NCBI GenBank assembly: GCA_938023705.1
Contig: CALJDJ010000075.1
Span: 1 to 64,000 of the forward strand
DNA: 64,000 bases
Reading direction: 5' to 3'
DNA from: an uncultured Collinsella sp.
GTDB taxonomy: Bacteria; Actinomycetota; Coriobacteriia; Coriobacteriales; Coriobacteriaceae
Each line of letters starts with the position of its first letter. The first letter of the stretch is position 1. The notes below the pieces were generated by a model. The model saw only the letters and a list, made by a program, of their open reading frames with translations, made no database searches and was not told where the DNA came from. Below, piece by piece: positions 7,964 to 16,888 of the stretch. The translations under genes were made by a program, and so were the position numbers.

Positions 7964-9286
7964 ATGCCTACCGATTCTATCCGCGATGCCGCATTTTGCG
8001 ATGTTTTGAACCGCGAGCTTGTCTGTGCGCTTGGCTGCACCGAGCCCATTGCCGTTGCCTATGCGGCGGCGCTGGCGAGCCAGACGCTCGGTTGCGAGCC
8101 CGAACATATGGATGTTGCCTGCTCGGGCAACATCATCAAGAACGTTAAGAGCGTGACCGTGCCCAACTCGGGCGGTATGCACGGTATTGAGGCCGCGGCC
8201 GTGCTGGGTGCGGTGGGCGGTGACGCCAAGAGCGCGCTCGAGGTGCTCGAGAGCGTTGACGATGCGGATCGTGCTCGCGTGACTGAGCTGCTTGTCGACG
8301 CCGACTACTGTGATGTGTCGCTCGTCGAGGGCGTGCCCAACCTCTACATCAAGGTGACTGCCACGGCTGGTGGCCATACCGCGGTCGTCGAGATTACCGA
8401 TCACCACACCAATGTCACGTGCCATACGCTCGACGGTATTCCGGTATGCGGCAAGTCGGCGGGGGAGTGTGCCGCCTGCGCCGAGCGCGTGGTGGCCGAG
8501 CGGGCGGCGGATAAGGCCGACACACCCATGTCGATCGAGTCCATCATCGACTTTATCGAGGCCGGCGACATTGAGGATGCCCGCGCGGCCGTCGAGCGTC
8601 AGATTGAGCTGAACGGCGCGATCAGTGCCGAGGGCCTCGCGCACGCTTGGGGCGCCGAGGTGGGCCGTACGCTGCTGGGCGCTCGTGCCGATGACGTCGC
8701 CTGCCGTGCGCGTGCGCGTGCGGCCGCCGGCTCCGATGCCCGTATGAACGGCTGCGCGCTGCCGGTCGCCATTGTGTGCGGCTCGGGCAACCAGGGCATT
8801 ACCTGCGCGCTGCCCGTCATGGAATATGCCGACTACCTGCGCTGCGACCACGAGCGTCTGGTGCGCGCCGTGATACTGTCCGACCTTATTGCCGTGCACA
8901 TCAAGAGCTATATTGGTGCGCTCTCGGCGTTTTGCGGTGCTATTTGCGCTGCGTGTGGTGCCGGCGCTGCGATTACCTGGCTGTGCGGCGGCACGCGCGA
9001 GCAGATCGGTGCGACGGTCTCCAATACGCTCGGCAACGTGGGCGGCATCGTGTGCGATGGCGCCAAGGCAAGTTGCGCCGCCAAGATTTCGGCTGCTGTC
9101 GATGCAGCGATTCTGGGCCACGATATGGCCATGCAGGGCCGCGGCTTCCGTGCCGGCGAGGGCCTGATCCAGGATACGGTGGAGGAGACGATTGCCAGCA
9201 TGGGCTATGTGGGCCGTGTAGGCATGAAGGACACCGACGTCGAGATCCTCAACATCATGATCGGCAAGACCGTCGTCGATTGCTAG
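7964..9286 (+). CDS. cyuA: L-cysteine desulfidase / serine dehydratase-like protein (CyuA family, UPF0597)
   Basis: The 440-residue product matches the CyuA/YhaM family (formerly UPF0597), oxygen-sensitive iron-sulfur enzymes related to L-serine dehydratase. They degrade L-cysteine to pyruvate, ammonia and sulfide. Visible markers are GCTEPIAVAYAAA near the N-terminus, the central SGNQGI motif, NVGGIVCDGAKASCAAK and multiple conserved cysteines that can ligate a cluster. ATG 7964 is chosen because AGGAG lies six bases upstream; the preceding in-frame ATG at 7958 abuts the same site. It stands alone with a terminator after it. Sulfide release would connect with the sulfhydrylase at 17.6 kb, but that is inference. 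Confidence 0.85.
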   Translation: MPTDSIRDAAFCDVLNRELVCALGCTEPIAVAYAAALASQTLGCEPEHMDVACSGNIIKNVKSVTVPNSGGMHGIEAAAVLGAVGGDAKSALEVLESVDDADRARVTELLVDADYCDVSLVEGVPNLYIKVTATAGGHTAVVEITDHHTNVTCHTLDGIPVCGKSAGECAACAERVVAERAADKADTPMSIESIIDFIEAGDIEDARAAVERQIELNGAISAEGLAHAWGAEVGRTLLGARADDVACRARARAAAGSDARMNGCALPVAIVCGSGNQGITCALPVMEYADYLRCDHERLVRAVILSDLIAVHIKSYIGALSAFCGAICAACGAGAAITWLCGGTREQIGATVSNTLGNVGGIVCDGAKASCAAKISAAVDAAILGHDMAMQGRGFRAGEGLIQDTVEETIASMGYVGRVGMKDTDVEILNIMIGKTVVDC

Positions 9287-9340
9287 GGGCTCCGGATCAC
9301 TGCATCTTGCTGTTAAAGTCGTCGCTCTTGTGGCCGTAAA

Positions 9341-9374
9341 GCACCTGCCTGCATAGTGGGCAGGTGCATTTCTT
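9341..9374 (+). terminator. Intrinsic terminator of cyuA
   Basis: GCACCTGCC (9341-9349) pairs with GGCAGGTGC (9358-9366) and is followed by ATTTCTTT. Confidence 0.85.
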
Positions 9375-9650
9375 TGCCGGCAAACGGTTAATAATTGTCG
9401 GTAAACGGTAGTTAGAATCAGGAATAGTCATTTAGTTTCAAGTAGTGTCAGATGTTTGCATCAACTAAAAGTGCAGATAAAAGAGGGTGTCCTGTTCATT
9501 TACTTTGAAAAATATGAATACATATGAAAAACTATGATTGCGAATGAGAATTACTTGCAATAGACTGTAGTTACGGAAGGGGCACCTGCCCAAACGCGCG
9601 CAACGGTCGGGGCTTTCCGTTTGAACGTTTCCTTACAGGAAAGGCAGCTC
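9375..9650 (+). promoter_or_regulatory. AT-rich control region upstream of the sugar/PTS locus
   Basis: This 280-base gap is much more AT-rich than its surroundings. It has repeated CGGTTAATAAT / CGGTAAACGGTAG-like words and several TATGAAA/TATGATT words, but no ORF with a ribosome binding site. It ends in AGGAAAGG before the ATG at 9655. It most likely holds the promoter and operator(s) for the isomerase-PTS genes, perhaps bound by the DeoR protein encoded downstream. No single promoter could be fixed with confidence. Confidence 0.4.
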
Positions 9651-9654
9651 AGCG

Positions 9655-10593
9655 ATGAAATTCGCAACCCGCATCAACTCCTACTACCGAACCGGTGAGA
9701 AGAACATCGACCGCGTCTTCGACCAGTTCCAGCACGTCGGCCTCACCCATGTGGACCTTAATTACCCTGAGCACGTGGTGGACATCTCCGCCGAGGAGAT
9801 GAAGGCCAAGCTCGACGCGCACGACCTCAAGCTCAACGGCACTGCTCTTCGCTTTCGCAACGACTTTATCAATGGCGACCTGGGCAATCAGGATCCCGCA
9901 CTCGCTGGGGAGGCGCTTAAGCTCTGCTATGAGGCCTGTGATTACTGTCGCACCTGCGGCGGCGATACCGTGACGATCTGGCTCGGTCATGACGGCTTTG
10001 ACTACAGCTTCCAGATCGACTACACCCTCGTGTTTGACAACCTCGTTAAGGCGTTCCAGGCGGTTTGCGACTATGCGCCCGATCTGCATATCTCCATCGA
10101 GTACAAGCCCTATGAGGAGCGCAGCTACGCCTATATCGATACGATGGGCCTCACCGGCATGATCCTCAACGCGGTGGACCGCGAGAATCTTGGCGTTACG
10201 CTCGATTACTGTCACATGCTCATGAAGCACGAGAACCCCGCGATGGCTACCGATATCTTCGGTCGTGCCGGCAAGCTCTACGGCATTCACCTCAACGATG
10301 GCTACGGCGTGATGGACGACGGACTCATGATCGGCATGGCTACGCCTGTCAAGACGCTCGAAATGCTCTTCTATCTCAAGAAATACGCCTTTGACCACGC
10401 TATCTACTTCGATACGTTCCCAATTATCGAGGATGCGGAAGGGGAGTGCGCTCATAACCTCGCTATGATAAAGCTTATGAATGACTCCTTGGAAAGTGTG
10501 GGCCAGGAAAAGATACAGTCCGTGATTGATGCAAACGATGCACTTGCAGCGGCCGCGCTCGTGCGCGAGCTCTTCTGCGCTATGGGGAGGTAA
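9655..10593 (+). CDS. Sugar phosphate isomerase/epimerase-like TIM barrel
   Basis: The 312-residue protein resembles the xylose-isomerase-like/AP-endonuclease-2 TIM barrel family of sugar isomerases and epimerases. Metal-ligand positions typical of the family are visible: Glu in SIEYKPYEER, Asp/His in VTLDYCHMLM, and His in YGIHLNDGYG. Members interconvert ketoses or epimerise keto-sugars with a divalent metal. The gene is followed after 7 bases by a PTS EIIBC gene and then a DeoR regulator, so it probably acts on the sugar, or its phosphate, imported by that PTS. The exact substrate cannot be deduced. Confidence 0.8.
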   Translation: MKFATRINSYYRTGEKNIDRVFDQFQHVGLTHVDLNYPEHVVDISAEEMKAKLDAHDLKLNGTALRFRNDFINGDLGNQDPALAGEALKLCYEACDYCRTCGGDTVTIWLGHDGFDYSFQIDYTLVFDNLVKAFQAVCDYAPDLHISIEYKPYEERSYAYIDTMGLTGMILNAVDRENLGVTLDYCHMLMKHENPAMATDIFGRAGKLYGIHLNDGYGVMDDGLMIGMATPVKTLEMLFYLKKYAFDHAIYFDTFPIIEDAEGECAHNLAMIKLMNDSLESVGQEKIQSVIDANDALAAAALVRELFCAMGR

Positions 10594-10600
10594 TCATTCT

Positions 10601-11974
10601 ATGAAACGTGATTGGGAAGCTACTGCCGAGGGCATTCTTGCCGCCGTGGGCGGCCCCGAGAACATCTCGGGCATGACGCACTGCGCCACTCGTCTTCGCC
10701 TGAACCTGCGCGACGATTCCAAGTGTGACGATGCGGCCGTTAAGGAAGTCGACGGCGTGGTCAACACCGTCAACTCAGCCGGCCAGTACCAAGCGCTGAT
10801 TGGCACCGAGGTACCCAAGCTCTATGAGAAGTTCGAGCCGCTTGTCAAGGGCTCGGGCGCCGAGGTCTCCACGAGCGCTTCCTCCGATGAGGGCATCGTC
10901 TCCAGGATTTTCTCCGCCATCTCGGGTGTCTTTGCTCCGTTGCTGCCCGCCATGGCCGGCTCCGGTATCCTCCGCGGCTTGCTGATTCTTGCGGTTCAGC
11001 TTGGTCTTATCACCGAGGGCACGGGTACCTACACCATCCTCTACACCCTCTCGATGAGTGTGTTCTACTTCCTGCCGGTGCTTCTAGGCTTCTCCTCGGG
11101 CAAACGCTTCGGTGCGAGCCCGTACCTTTCGGCCCTGATCTGCGCCTGCGTGCTCTATCCCGATTTTATCGGCTTGATGGGCGATGCGGGCAACGGCGCC
11201 ATGAGCGAGTTCTTCGGCATTCCTGTGGTGCTCATGAGCTACAACTCCACCGTTATCCCGGCCATCATCGCCATCTGGGTCTACTCGTTCCTCTATAAGT
11301 TCCTGGATGAACATGTGCCCGAGACCCTCAAGCTCGTCGTGCTTCCCGCGGTCTCGCTGATAATCATGGTCCCCGCCACCATGCTCGTGATCGGTCCTTT
11401 GGGTGTCTATGCCGGCGAGGGCATCGCCTTCGTGGTCAACTGGCTCATCGCCCGCTCCAACGTGCTTGCTGGCATCCTGGTGGGCGGCGGCTGGTCCGTG
11501 CTCGTCTCGATGGGTATCCACTGGGCAGTCAACCCCATCATGATTAACAACATCGCCTCCAATGGCTTCGACTACATTTGCCCGGCCACCTTTGCCTGCA
11601 ACTTCGCTGTTATCGGCTGCGCCCTCGGCGTCTTCCTCAAGGCCCGCGATCAGAAGCTCAAGAGCTTTGCCATGACCGGTGCCGTGACCATCTGCCTCTC
11701 TGCCATCATCGAGCCCACGCTCTTTGGCATGCTTGTCAAGAACAAGAAGCTCTTCTTGGCTCAGATCATCGGCGGTGCCTGCGGCGGCGCGTTCCTCGGC
11801 CTTTTCAAGGTCGTCACCACGGCCTTTGTCATTGGCTCCGTCACTACGTTCCCGGCCTTCGTCTCCTCCGATCCGATGAACTTCGCTTTCGCCATGATCG
11901 GCATGGTTATCTCGGCTGTTGTCGCCGGCGTACTCGGCTACATCTTCACCGACAAGGACGATCAGCTCGCCTAG
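10601..11974 (+). CDS. PTS EIIBC, glucose/beta-glucoside superfamily
   Basis: The 457-residue protein has an N-terminal EIIB domain with the phosphorylatable cysteine in GMTHCATRLRL (about residue 27). An EIIC membrane domain of about ten hydrophobic segments follows, with the IEPTLFGML motif of this superfamily. It takes up and phosphorylates a sugar at the membrane. No EIIA domain is fused or encoded nearby, so it must borrow one from elsewhere, as many sucrose/trehalose/MurNAc-type permeases do. ATG 10601 follows GGGGAGG and lies 7 bases after the isomerase stop, so the two are co-transcribed. A rho-independent terminator follows. Confidence 0.9.
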   Translation: MKRDWEATAEGILAAVGGPENISGMTHCATRLRLNLRDDSKCDDAAVKEVDGVVNTVNSAGQYQALIGTEVPKLYEKFEPLVKGSGAEVSTSASSDEGIVSRIFSAISGVFAPLLPAMAGSGILRGLLILAVQLGLITEGTGTYTILYTLSMSVFYFLPVLLGFSSGKRFGASPYLSALICACVLYPDFIGLMGDAGNGAMSEFFGIPVVLMSYNSTVIPAIIAIWVYSFLYKFLDEHVPETLKLVVLPAVSLIIMVPATMLVIGPLGVYAGEGIAFVVNWLIARSNVLAGILVGGGWSVLVSMGIHWAVNPIMINNIASNGFDYICPATFACNFAVIGCALGVFLKARDQKLKSFAMTGAVTICLSAIIEPTLFGMLVKNKKLFLAQIIGGACGGAFLGLFKVVTTAFVIGSVTTFPAFVSSDPMNFAFAMIGMVISAVVAGVLGYIFTDKDDQLA

Positions 11975-12031
11975 TCTTGCTTTGGGGCTACGAGTCATGA
12001 GCCCAAGGCTAAGACCGACTTCCATCTAATA

Positions 12032-12072
12032 AGGGGTCGCTGCTTATATCGCAGCGGCCCTTTTTGCTTTTG
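12032..12072 (+). terminator. Intrinsic terminator of the PTS operon
   Basis: AAGGGGTCGCTGC pairs with GCAGCGGCCCTTTT (one G-T pair) around a 7-base loop and is followed by a T-rich tail. Confidence 0.88.
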
Positions 12073-12124
12073 TTTGGCTTGATTAGGTTAAACTTTGAAA
12101 ATAGATGAAAAGGAAGGAACGCCG

Positions 12125-12862
12125 ATGATTCCGTATGAGCGCCATGAACTGATTCTTAATAAGCTAAAGGAGGCTGACCTGCTCAAGATAGATGAGCTCG
12201 CGGCCTTTATGCCCGATGTGTCGATGTCTACGCTGCGCCGCGACCTCAAGGAGCTCGAGAAGCGGGGGAGCATCGAGTATCTGACCGGCGGTGCGGTCAA
12301 ACTGCATTCTGCAGCTCGCGAGGTGAGTGTCTTTGAAAAGGGCGCGCAGCGGAGTAGCGAGAAGGACCTGATCGCGCGTCGTGCGGCAGCGGAGGTCGAG
12401 GACGGTGAGACGGTCTATGTCGACTCCGGTACCACCGCGACGGCGCTCCTGAGTCTGCTCGTCGACAAACCAGTGACTATCTACACCACCAACGGCTACG
12501 CATGTAGGTTTACGGGCGACCTCGCTGCCAAGGTGGTGGTTATTGGCGGCGACTTTAATCCCGTTACCTGCTCGCTGACCGGGCCAATGGTGGAGAACGC
12601 GTTGCGTGAGCTGTACTTTGACCGGGCGTTTATAGGCGTCAACGCGGTGGACGAGGATCGTGGCATCATGACGCCTGGCTATCCCGAGGCTATCAAAAAG
12701 CGCATTGTGATGCGGAATTCCCAAGCGAGTTATGTACTCGCCGATAGCTCCAAGTTCCATGTGTTTTCAAATGTAAAGGTGTGCGACCTGGAGGGCTTTA
12801 CTGTTATCTCCGACAAGCGCGACGCCAAAATCGGCGAGCGTGTCAAGATGATTACGGCCTAG
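12125..12862 (+). CDS. DeoR-family sugar-responsive regulator
   Basis: The 245-residue product begins MIPYERHELILNKL, the usual DeoR N-terminus. It has a winged helix-turn-helix over residues 5-58 (VSMSTLRRDLKELEKRGSIE) and a C-terminal sugar-phosphate sensor domain with the VDSGTTATALL motif. DeoR proteins mostly repress sugar operons and release DNA on binding a phosphorylated intermediate. It sits directly after the isomerase/PTS genes behind their terminator, so it is the likely local regulator. ATG 12125 is chosen for its AGGAAGG site and family-typical start over a TTG at 12095. Confidence 0.9.
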   Translation: MIPYERHELILNKLKEADLLKIDELAAFMPDVSMSTLRRDLKELEKRGSIEYLTGGAVKLHSAAREVSVFEKGAQRSSEKDLIARRAAAEVEDGETVYVDSGTTATALLSLLVDKPVTIYTTNGYACRFTGDLAAKVVVIGGDFNPVTCSLTGPMVENALRELYFDRAFIGVNAVDEDRGIMTPGYPEAIKKRIVMRNSQASYVLADSSKFHVFSNVKVCDLEGFTVISDKRDAKIGERVKMITA

Positions 12863-12959
12863 GACGCCGGGGCATCGCATCCTGTCCTCAAGTCGTTGCC
12901 TACGTAAGGAAGCATGCGGCAAACGTACCTGACCTTTTGTCTCATTCCAGATTTGTGGA

Positions 12960-13718
12960 CTAGCTTAGTTCGTCGGCTACTTGGTGTTCGTAGAAGGCTT
13001 CTACTACGGCGTTAAAGTCGCGGGCGAAGCCTTCCATGGTTCCGCGCCAGGTGACTCGGTTGGGCTTGCCCTGGCCTACATAGGCAGTCTGAATGCCGCA
13101 GGCGGGGCTAGGGAAGTCGCGTTTGGGATCGTTGCCCACCATAAGGACCTCGTGCGGTTCGAGCCCCATCACCTGAAGCTGCTCTAGATAGTAGGTGGCA
13201 TCAGGCTTGCAGCGGGTGGCGTTTCCCATGTGCGTGACGAGCTCAAAGGGGGCGTCGGCCAGGTCGCCCCAACCCATGCGGCACTCGATGACCCCCTGCG
13301 GAAAGCTGGGGTTGGTAAAGAGCGCGCAGCGCAGCCCTGCGTCCTGTACGGCCTGGAGCGCGGCGTGTGCGCCCGGCATGGCATGGGCGTTGATGAGTTC
13401 GTCATTCTTGTACGGCAGGACTTCGCGATCGTAGTAGGTAAACGCCTCGTAGATGAGTGGGTCCGAGAGGCAAATGCCGCACCGGCGCTCAACCTCTTCC
13501 TGGTAAAACTCAAGATTGGTGCGATTGTCCGTACTGTTGCGACGATTGGCGTTGAGGTCGACCAGGATGGTGCCGAGGCGTGCCATCGTGCCCCCGCGGC
13601 TGCGACGTCCGATATCCGCGAGCATCGATGAGACATCCTTAAAATAGCGAAGGATGAACGCATTGAGGTTAATGCTAAGAAGCGTCTCGTCCATATCGAA
13701 AACGACTGCTTTGAGCAC
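12960..13718 (-). CDS. HAD-superfamily hydrolase
   Basis: The 252-residue protein starts VLKAVVFDMDETLLS, carrying the nucleophile aspartate motif DMDET. The motif II segment ALFTNPSF and the C-terminal VGNDPKRDF motif mark a class I HAD phosphatase. The GTG at 13718 is preferred because a GAAAGG site precedes it and the protein then begins at the catalytic strand. The longer frame from 13871 adds an unrelated 51-residue tail. It is divergent from rpsA. The substrate is not evident. Confidence 0.82.
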   Translation of the reverse strand: MLKAVVFDMDETLLSINLNAFILRYFKDVSSMLADIGRRSRGGTMARLGTILVDLNANRRNSTDNRTNLEFYQEEVERRCGICLSDPLIYEAFTYYDREVLPYKNDELINAHAMPGAHAALQAVQDAGLRCALFTNPSFPQGVIECRMGWGDLADAPFELVTHMGNATRCKPDATYYLEQLQVMGLEPHEVLMVGNDPKRDFPSPACGIQTAYVGQGKPNRVTWRGTMEGFARDFNAVVEAFYEHQVADELS

Positions 13719-13873
13719 GCGGGCACCTTTCTCGAAAAATCGTTCCAGAATCGTATGTCTGGGATACTTTACCCCAAAGCAGTATGCTTCACTGCTTATC
13801 GTCAACTTGTGGAGACAGTCGTTCACAAGATTGCGAAAAAGTCTCCATACGAGTAAAAAATCGCAGTTCACGC

Positions 13874-13902
13874 TTGAAATCGAAGTGATTTCCCCGTAAT
13901 CT
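13874..13902 (+). promoter_or_regulatory. rpsA promoter in the 315-base divergent gap
   Basis: TTGAAA (13874-13879) and TAATCT (13897-13902) are separated by exactly 17 bases, giving a leader of about 125 bases before rpsA. The leader contains no ORF that I would call. A long 5' untranslated region is common for S1 because it can be autoregulated, but nothing here proves that. The rest of the gap should carry the minus-strand HAD promoter, which I could not place. Confidence 0.6.
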
Positions 13903-14033
13903 ATACGGACGTGATTGCATAAGCGTCACATCAGTATCTGTCGGCTCCCGAGTGTTCCTAAACGTTGTGTGCTTGTCGCACCCTTCTGTAGGTCCTAGCA
14001 ATCGGGGCCCCGTAGTTCGAAAGGGGTCCACCT

Positions 14034-15200
14034 TTGAGTGAGATTCAGAACTCGTCCATTTTCTCTCTTGACGATGTCAACGAGGAGGAGATGAACAACC
14101 TCATCGACGGTACGATTACCGACTTTGATGAGGGCGATCTCGTTAACGGCACTGTCGTTAAGATCGAGCATGACGAGGTGCTCGTTGACATCGGATTTAA
14201 GTCCGAGGGCGTTATCCCGGTCCGCGAGCTGTCCATCCGCAAGGACGCTAACCCTGCAGACATCGTTGCACTCGGTGATCCCATCGAGGCCCTCGTTCTC
14301 CAGAAGGAGGACAAGGACGGTCGTCTGGTCCTGTCCAAGAAGCGTGCCGAGTACGAGCGTGCTTGGAACCGCATCGAGGAGAAGTTCAACTCCGGCGAGA
14401 ACGTCGAGGGCGAGGTTATCGAGGTTGTCAAGGGCGGCCTGATCCTCGACATCGGCCTGCGTGGCTTCCTGCCCGCTTCCCTCGTCGACCTCCGTCGCGT
14501 CAAGGACCTCACCTCCTACATGGGCACCCGCATCGAGGCCCGCGTCATCGAGATGGACCGCAACCGCAACAACGTTGTCCTCTCCCGTCGCGTCGTGCTC
14601 GAGGAGTCCCGTAAGGCCGAGCGCTCCGAGATCCTGTCCAAGCTCAAGTCTGGCATGCGTCTCCAGGGCACCGTTTCCTCCATCGTCGACTTCGGCGCCT
14701 TCGTCGACCTCGGCGGTATCGACGGCCTCATCCACATCTCCGAGCTCTCCTGGAACCACGTCAACCATCCTTCCGAGGTTGTCAAGGTCGGCCAGGAGGT
14801 CGAGGTCGAGGTTCTCGACGTCGATCTCAACCGCGAGCGCATCTCCCTGGGTCTCAAGCAGACCACCGAGGATCCGTGGCGCGCACTGGTCAAGAAGTAC
14901 CCCGTCGGCGCTATCGTCGAGGGCACTGTGACCAAGCTTGTTCCGTTCGGCGCTTTCGTCGACCTGGGCGAGGGCATCGAGGGCCTGGTGCACATCTCCG
15001 AGATGGCCAACAAGCACGTCGATCAGCCTTCTCAGGTCACCCACGTGGGCGACAAGGTTCAGGTTAAGGTCATGGAGATCGATCTCGACCGTCGTCGTAT
15101 CTCCCTGTCCATGAAGTCTGCTGCTGAGACTCTGGGCGTCGAGATCGAGGTTACCCCGCTGCCTTCCGAGAAGAAGGACGAGGAGACCGACGCCGAGTAA
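14034..15200 (+). CDS. rpsA: 30S ribosomal protein S1
   Basis: The 388-residue protein consists of four S1 RNA-binding motifs, at roughly residues 34-100, 118-185, 205-275 and 290-360. Each contains a G-x-V-x-G-x-V segment and the FGAFVDLG/GLIHISELS-type core in the last two. S1 helps the ribosome bind and unfold mRNA. Four domains and 388 residues are shorter than the six-domain E. coli protein but usual for Gram-positive forms. The start codon is TTG, set by AAAGGGG seven bases upstream; no in-frame ATG is near. A leader of over 100 bases precedes it and a terminator follows. Confidence 0.95.
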   Translation: MSEIQNSSIFSLDDVNEEEMNNLIDGTITDFDEGDLVNGTVVKIEHDEVLVDIGFKSEGVIPVRELSIRKDANPADIVALGDPIEALVLQKEDKDGRLVLSKKRAEYERAWNRIEEKFNSGENVEGEVIEVVKGGLILDIGLRGFLPASLVDLRRVKDLTSYMGTRIEARVIEMDRNRNNVVLSRRVVLEESRKAERSEILSKLKSGMRLQGTVSSIVDFGAFVDLGGIDGLIHISELSWNHVNHPSEVVKVGQEVEVEVLDVDLNRERISLGLKQTTEDPWRALVKKYPVGAIVEGTVTKLVPFGAFVDLGEGIEGLVHISEMANKHVDQPSQVTHVGDKVQVKVMEIDLDRRRISLSMKSAAETLGVEIEVTPLPSEKKDEETDAE

Positions 15201-15224
15201 TTCGGTTTGACGATCACTTGTTTT

Positions 15225-15258
15225 AAGGGATCCGTCCGTAATGGACGGGTCCCTTTTT
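15225..15258 (+). terminator. Intrinsic terminator of rpsA
   Basis: AAGGGATCCGTCC (15225-15237) pairs with GGACGGGTCCCTT (15243-15255), followed by TTT. The 230 bases that follow, up to rnpB, contain only a GC-rich hairpin (CCCGCCTC...GAGGCGGG near 15346-15367) beside an A7 tract, and no gene. Confidence 0.9.
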
Positions 15259-15487
15259 GCATTTGGCGCCGAGATGCGCAATGCTGCCGGGCTGTCCACA
15301 GGCTATTGGATTGTCGGTGCATGAAAAAAAGCCGACATCCCGCCTCGGGGAGGAGGCGGGAACGCACCGAGTAGACGGAGGGGTGCGGAGCGCGGTCGCG
15401 TCTCGACTGACGACGTTGCCCATCGACAGGACCATTGTAGCGCATGGCGGTTCTTGGTTTATCGTGTCGAGCGTTTGCGTTGTGCCA

Positions 15488-15514
15488 TTGCCTGCGGCAA
15501 CGGTGTGTTACACT
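15488..15514 (+). promoter_or_regulatory. Candidate rnpB promoter
   Basis: TTGCCT (15488-15493) and TACACT (15509-15514) are 15 bases apart. The predicted start about seven bases after the -10 coincides with the first base of the RNase P P1 helix at 15523, which supports the -10 more than the -35. Confidence 0.45.
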
Positions 15515-15522
15515 CTTGCACT

Positions 15523-15884
15523 GCTGAGTGGGCCAGACGGTCGCGCGATGTGCTGCTTGCAGCACGCGTGAGGAAAGTCCGGGCTCCAGAGGGCGGGATG
15601 CCGGCTAACGGCCGGGCGGAGTGATCCGACGGAAAGCGCCGCAGAAAAGAAGACTCCCACCTGCGCCGCAAGGCGTAAAGGGAAAAGCTGAAACGGTGGT
15701 GTAAGAGACCACCAGCGTCGTGGCAACACGGCGGCTTGGTAAGCCCCATCCGGAGCAAGCGCGAATAGGAACGCTATGGGCCGGCCCGGTCCGCGTTCGG
15801 GTAGCGTGCGTGGAGCTGCACGGTAACGTGCAGACAAGATAAATGACCGTTCACGACAGAACCCGGCTTACAAGCCCACTCAGC
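15523..15884 (+). ncRNA. rnpB: RNase P RNA, bacterial type A
   Basis: This is the catalytic RNA of RNase P, which trims tRNA 5' leaders. The ends form helix P1: GCTGAGTGGGC at 15523-15533 pairs perfectly with GCCCACTCAGC at 15874-15884. The universally conserved blocks GAGGAAAGTCCGGGC (near 15570) and ACAGAACCCGGCTTAC (near 15856) are present, as is the AGGGTGAAA-like region in degenerate form. The length of about 362 nt fits type A RNAs. No CDS overlaps it on either strand that I believe. Confidence 0.95.
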
Positions 15885-15901
15885 TATCTTGTTGACGCTG
15901 C

Positions 15902-16010
15902 GACGGCGTCAGCTGGCCGATTTGGCGCTCATTCGTCGGTCGCCGCCATAAGGCGTGCTCCCTCCTCTTTCGGGCCAAATCGACTCAGCTGACGCCGTCT
16001 CGCTGTTTTT
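15902..16010 (+). repeat. Large two-tier palindrome after rnpB, possible terminator
   Basis: GACGGCGTCAGCTG (15902-15915) is perfectly complementary to 15986-15999. Inside it, CGATTTGGC (15918-15926) is complementary to 15974-15982, leaving a loop of about 47 bases. TCGCTGTTTTT follows, so it could end rnpB transcription. However, 23 paired bases and a long loop are more than a terminator needs. The remaining gap to 16184 is T-rich and holds no gene. Confidence 0.75.
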
Positions 16011-16184
16011 GCCTGGTCATCGGCGGCTCCATTTTTGTTGCGGTCTCGGCTTTCAAGTCGCCTTGCTCGCGCTGACGGGTTCTCGCTTTCGTTGACGGAA
16101 TCATCGGCGTTGTCATTCTTTTTACTAGGGTTATCGTATTATTGAGGCTGTTTGTTGCTCGCTTTATTCTGTTGAGGGGCTTCG

Positions 16185-16820
16185 TTGGACAGCTATTTTA
16201 CTCTGCAATCGAATATTGAGGTTTCGGGTGAGCTTGTGGACCGCAAGAGCCGGTTTATTGCCCAGCTGGTCCATATTGAGTCCGAGGACGAGGCGAATGC
16301 CTTTATCGAGATGGTTCGCAAGCGTCATTACGACGCTCGACACAATGTTCCCGCGTGGATTTTGGTCGATGGACGCGAGCGCCAGAGCGATGATGGTGAG
16401 CCGAGCCGCACGAGCGGTATGCCGACGCTCGAGGTGTTGCGCGGTGCGGAGCTCAAAAATGTTTGCTGCGTAGTGACGCGCTATTTTGGCGGCACGCTGT
16501 TGGGGCCGGGCGGCCTGGTTCGCGCCTATACTGCGGCGACGCAAGCGGCGGTGGCCGCGGCTCAGGAGGCCGGGCAGATCGTCGAGATGACGAGTGTCGT
16601 GCCTGTTGACGTGCATGTGGCCTATCCGCAGTATGAGCAGGTGCTTCGCTTGGCCCAGGATTCCGGTGCCAAGGTTTCGGATACCGAGTACGCGGATGCC
16701 GTGACACTTCATTTGGTGTTTAAGGCGGGGGAGCAGGAGTCGTTTTGCGCTAAGATGCGCGAGCTTATGGCGGGGCGTGAGGAGATTGAGGTCGGCGCTC
16801 CCGAATTTGCCGAGTTCTAA
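16185..16820 (+). CDS. YigZ/IMPACT family protein
   Basis: The 211-residue protein has the UPF0029/IMPACT N-terminal domain, with KSRFIAQ, ARHNVPAWIL, DDGEPSRTSG and TRYFGGTLLGPGGLVRAY. The YigZ-type C-terminal domain follows. Bacterial members are conserved cytoplasmic proteins thought to act in translation or nucleotide-linked stress; their biochemical role is not settled. The TTG start at 16185 is placed by GAGGGG about seven bases upstream, and the product then has normal family length. A terminator follows immediately. Confidence 0.88.
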   Translation: MDSYFTLQSNIEVSGELVDRKSRFIAQLVHIESEDEANAFIEMVRKRHYDARHNVPAWILVDGRERQSDDGEPSRTSGMPTLEVLRGAELKNVCCVVTRYFGGTLLGPGGLVRAYTAATQAAVAAAQEAGQIVEMTSVVPVDVHVAYPQYEQVLRLAQDSGAKVSDTEYADAVTLHLVFKAGEQESFCAKMRELMAGREEIEVGAPEFAEF

Positions 16821-16823
16821 CGG

Positions 16824-16876
16824 CGACGGCCGGCGTGCTTTTGGATGGATCCTAAGCGCGCCGGCCGTCGTTTTAC
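16824..16876 (+). terminator. Intrinsic terminator of the yigZ-like gene
   Basis: A perfect 12-bp stem (CGACGGCCGGCG at 16824-16835 with 16859-16870) with a 23-base loop is followed by TTTTACTGTT. Confidence 0.8.
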
Positions 16877-16888
16877 TGTTGCTTTCGA

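Noticed and set aside
13719..13871. 51-residue N-terminal extension of the HAD hydrolase
   Set aside because: The catalytic strand begins at the GTG at 13718 with a proper ribosome binding site; the extension overlaps the divergent promoter region.
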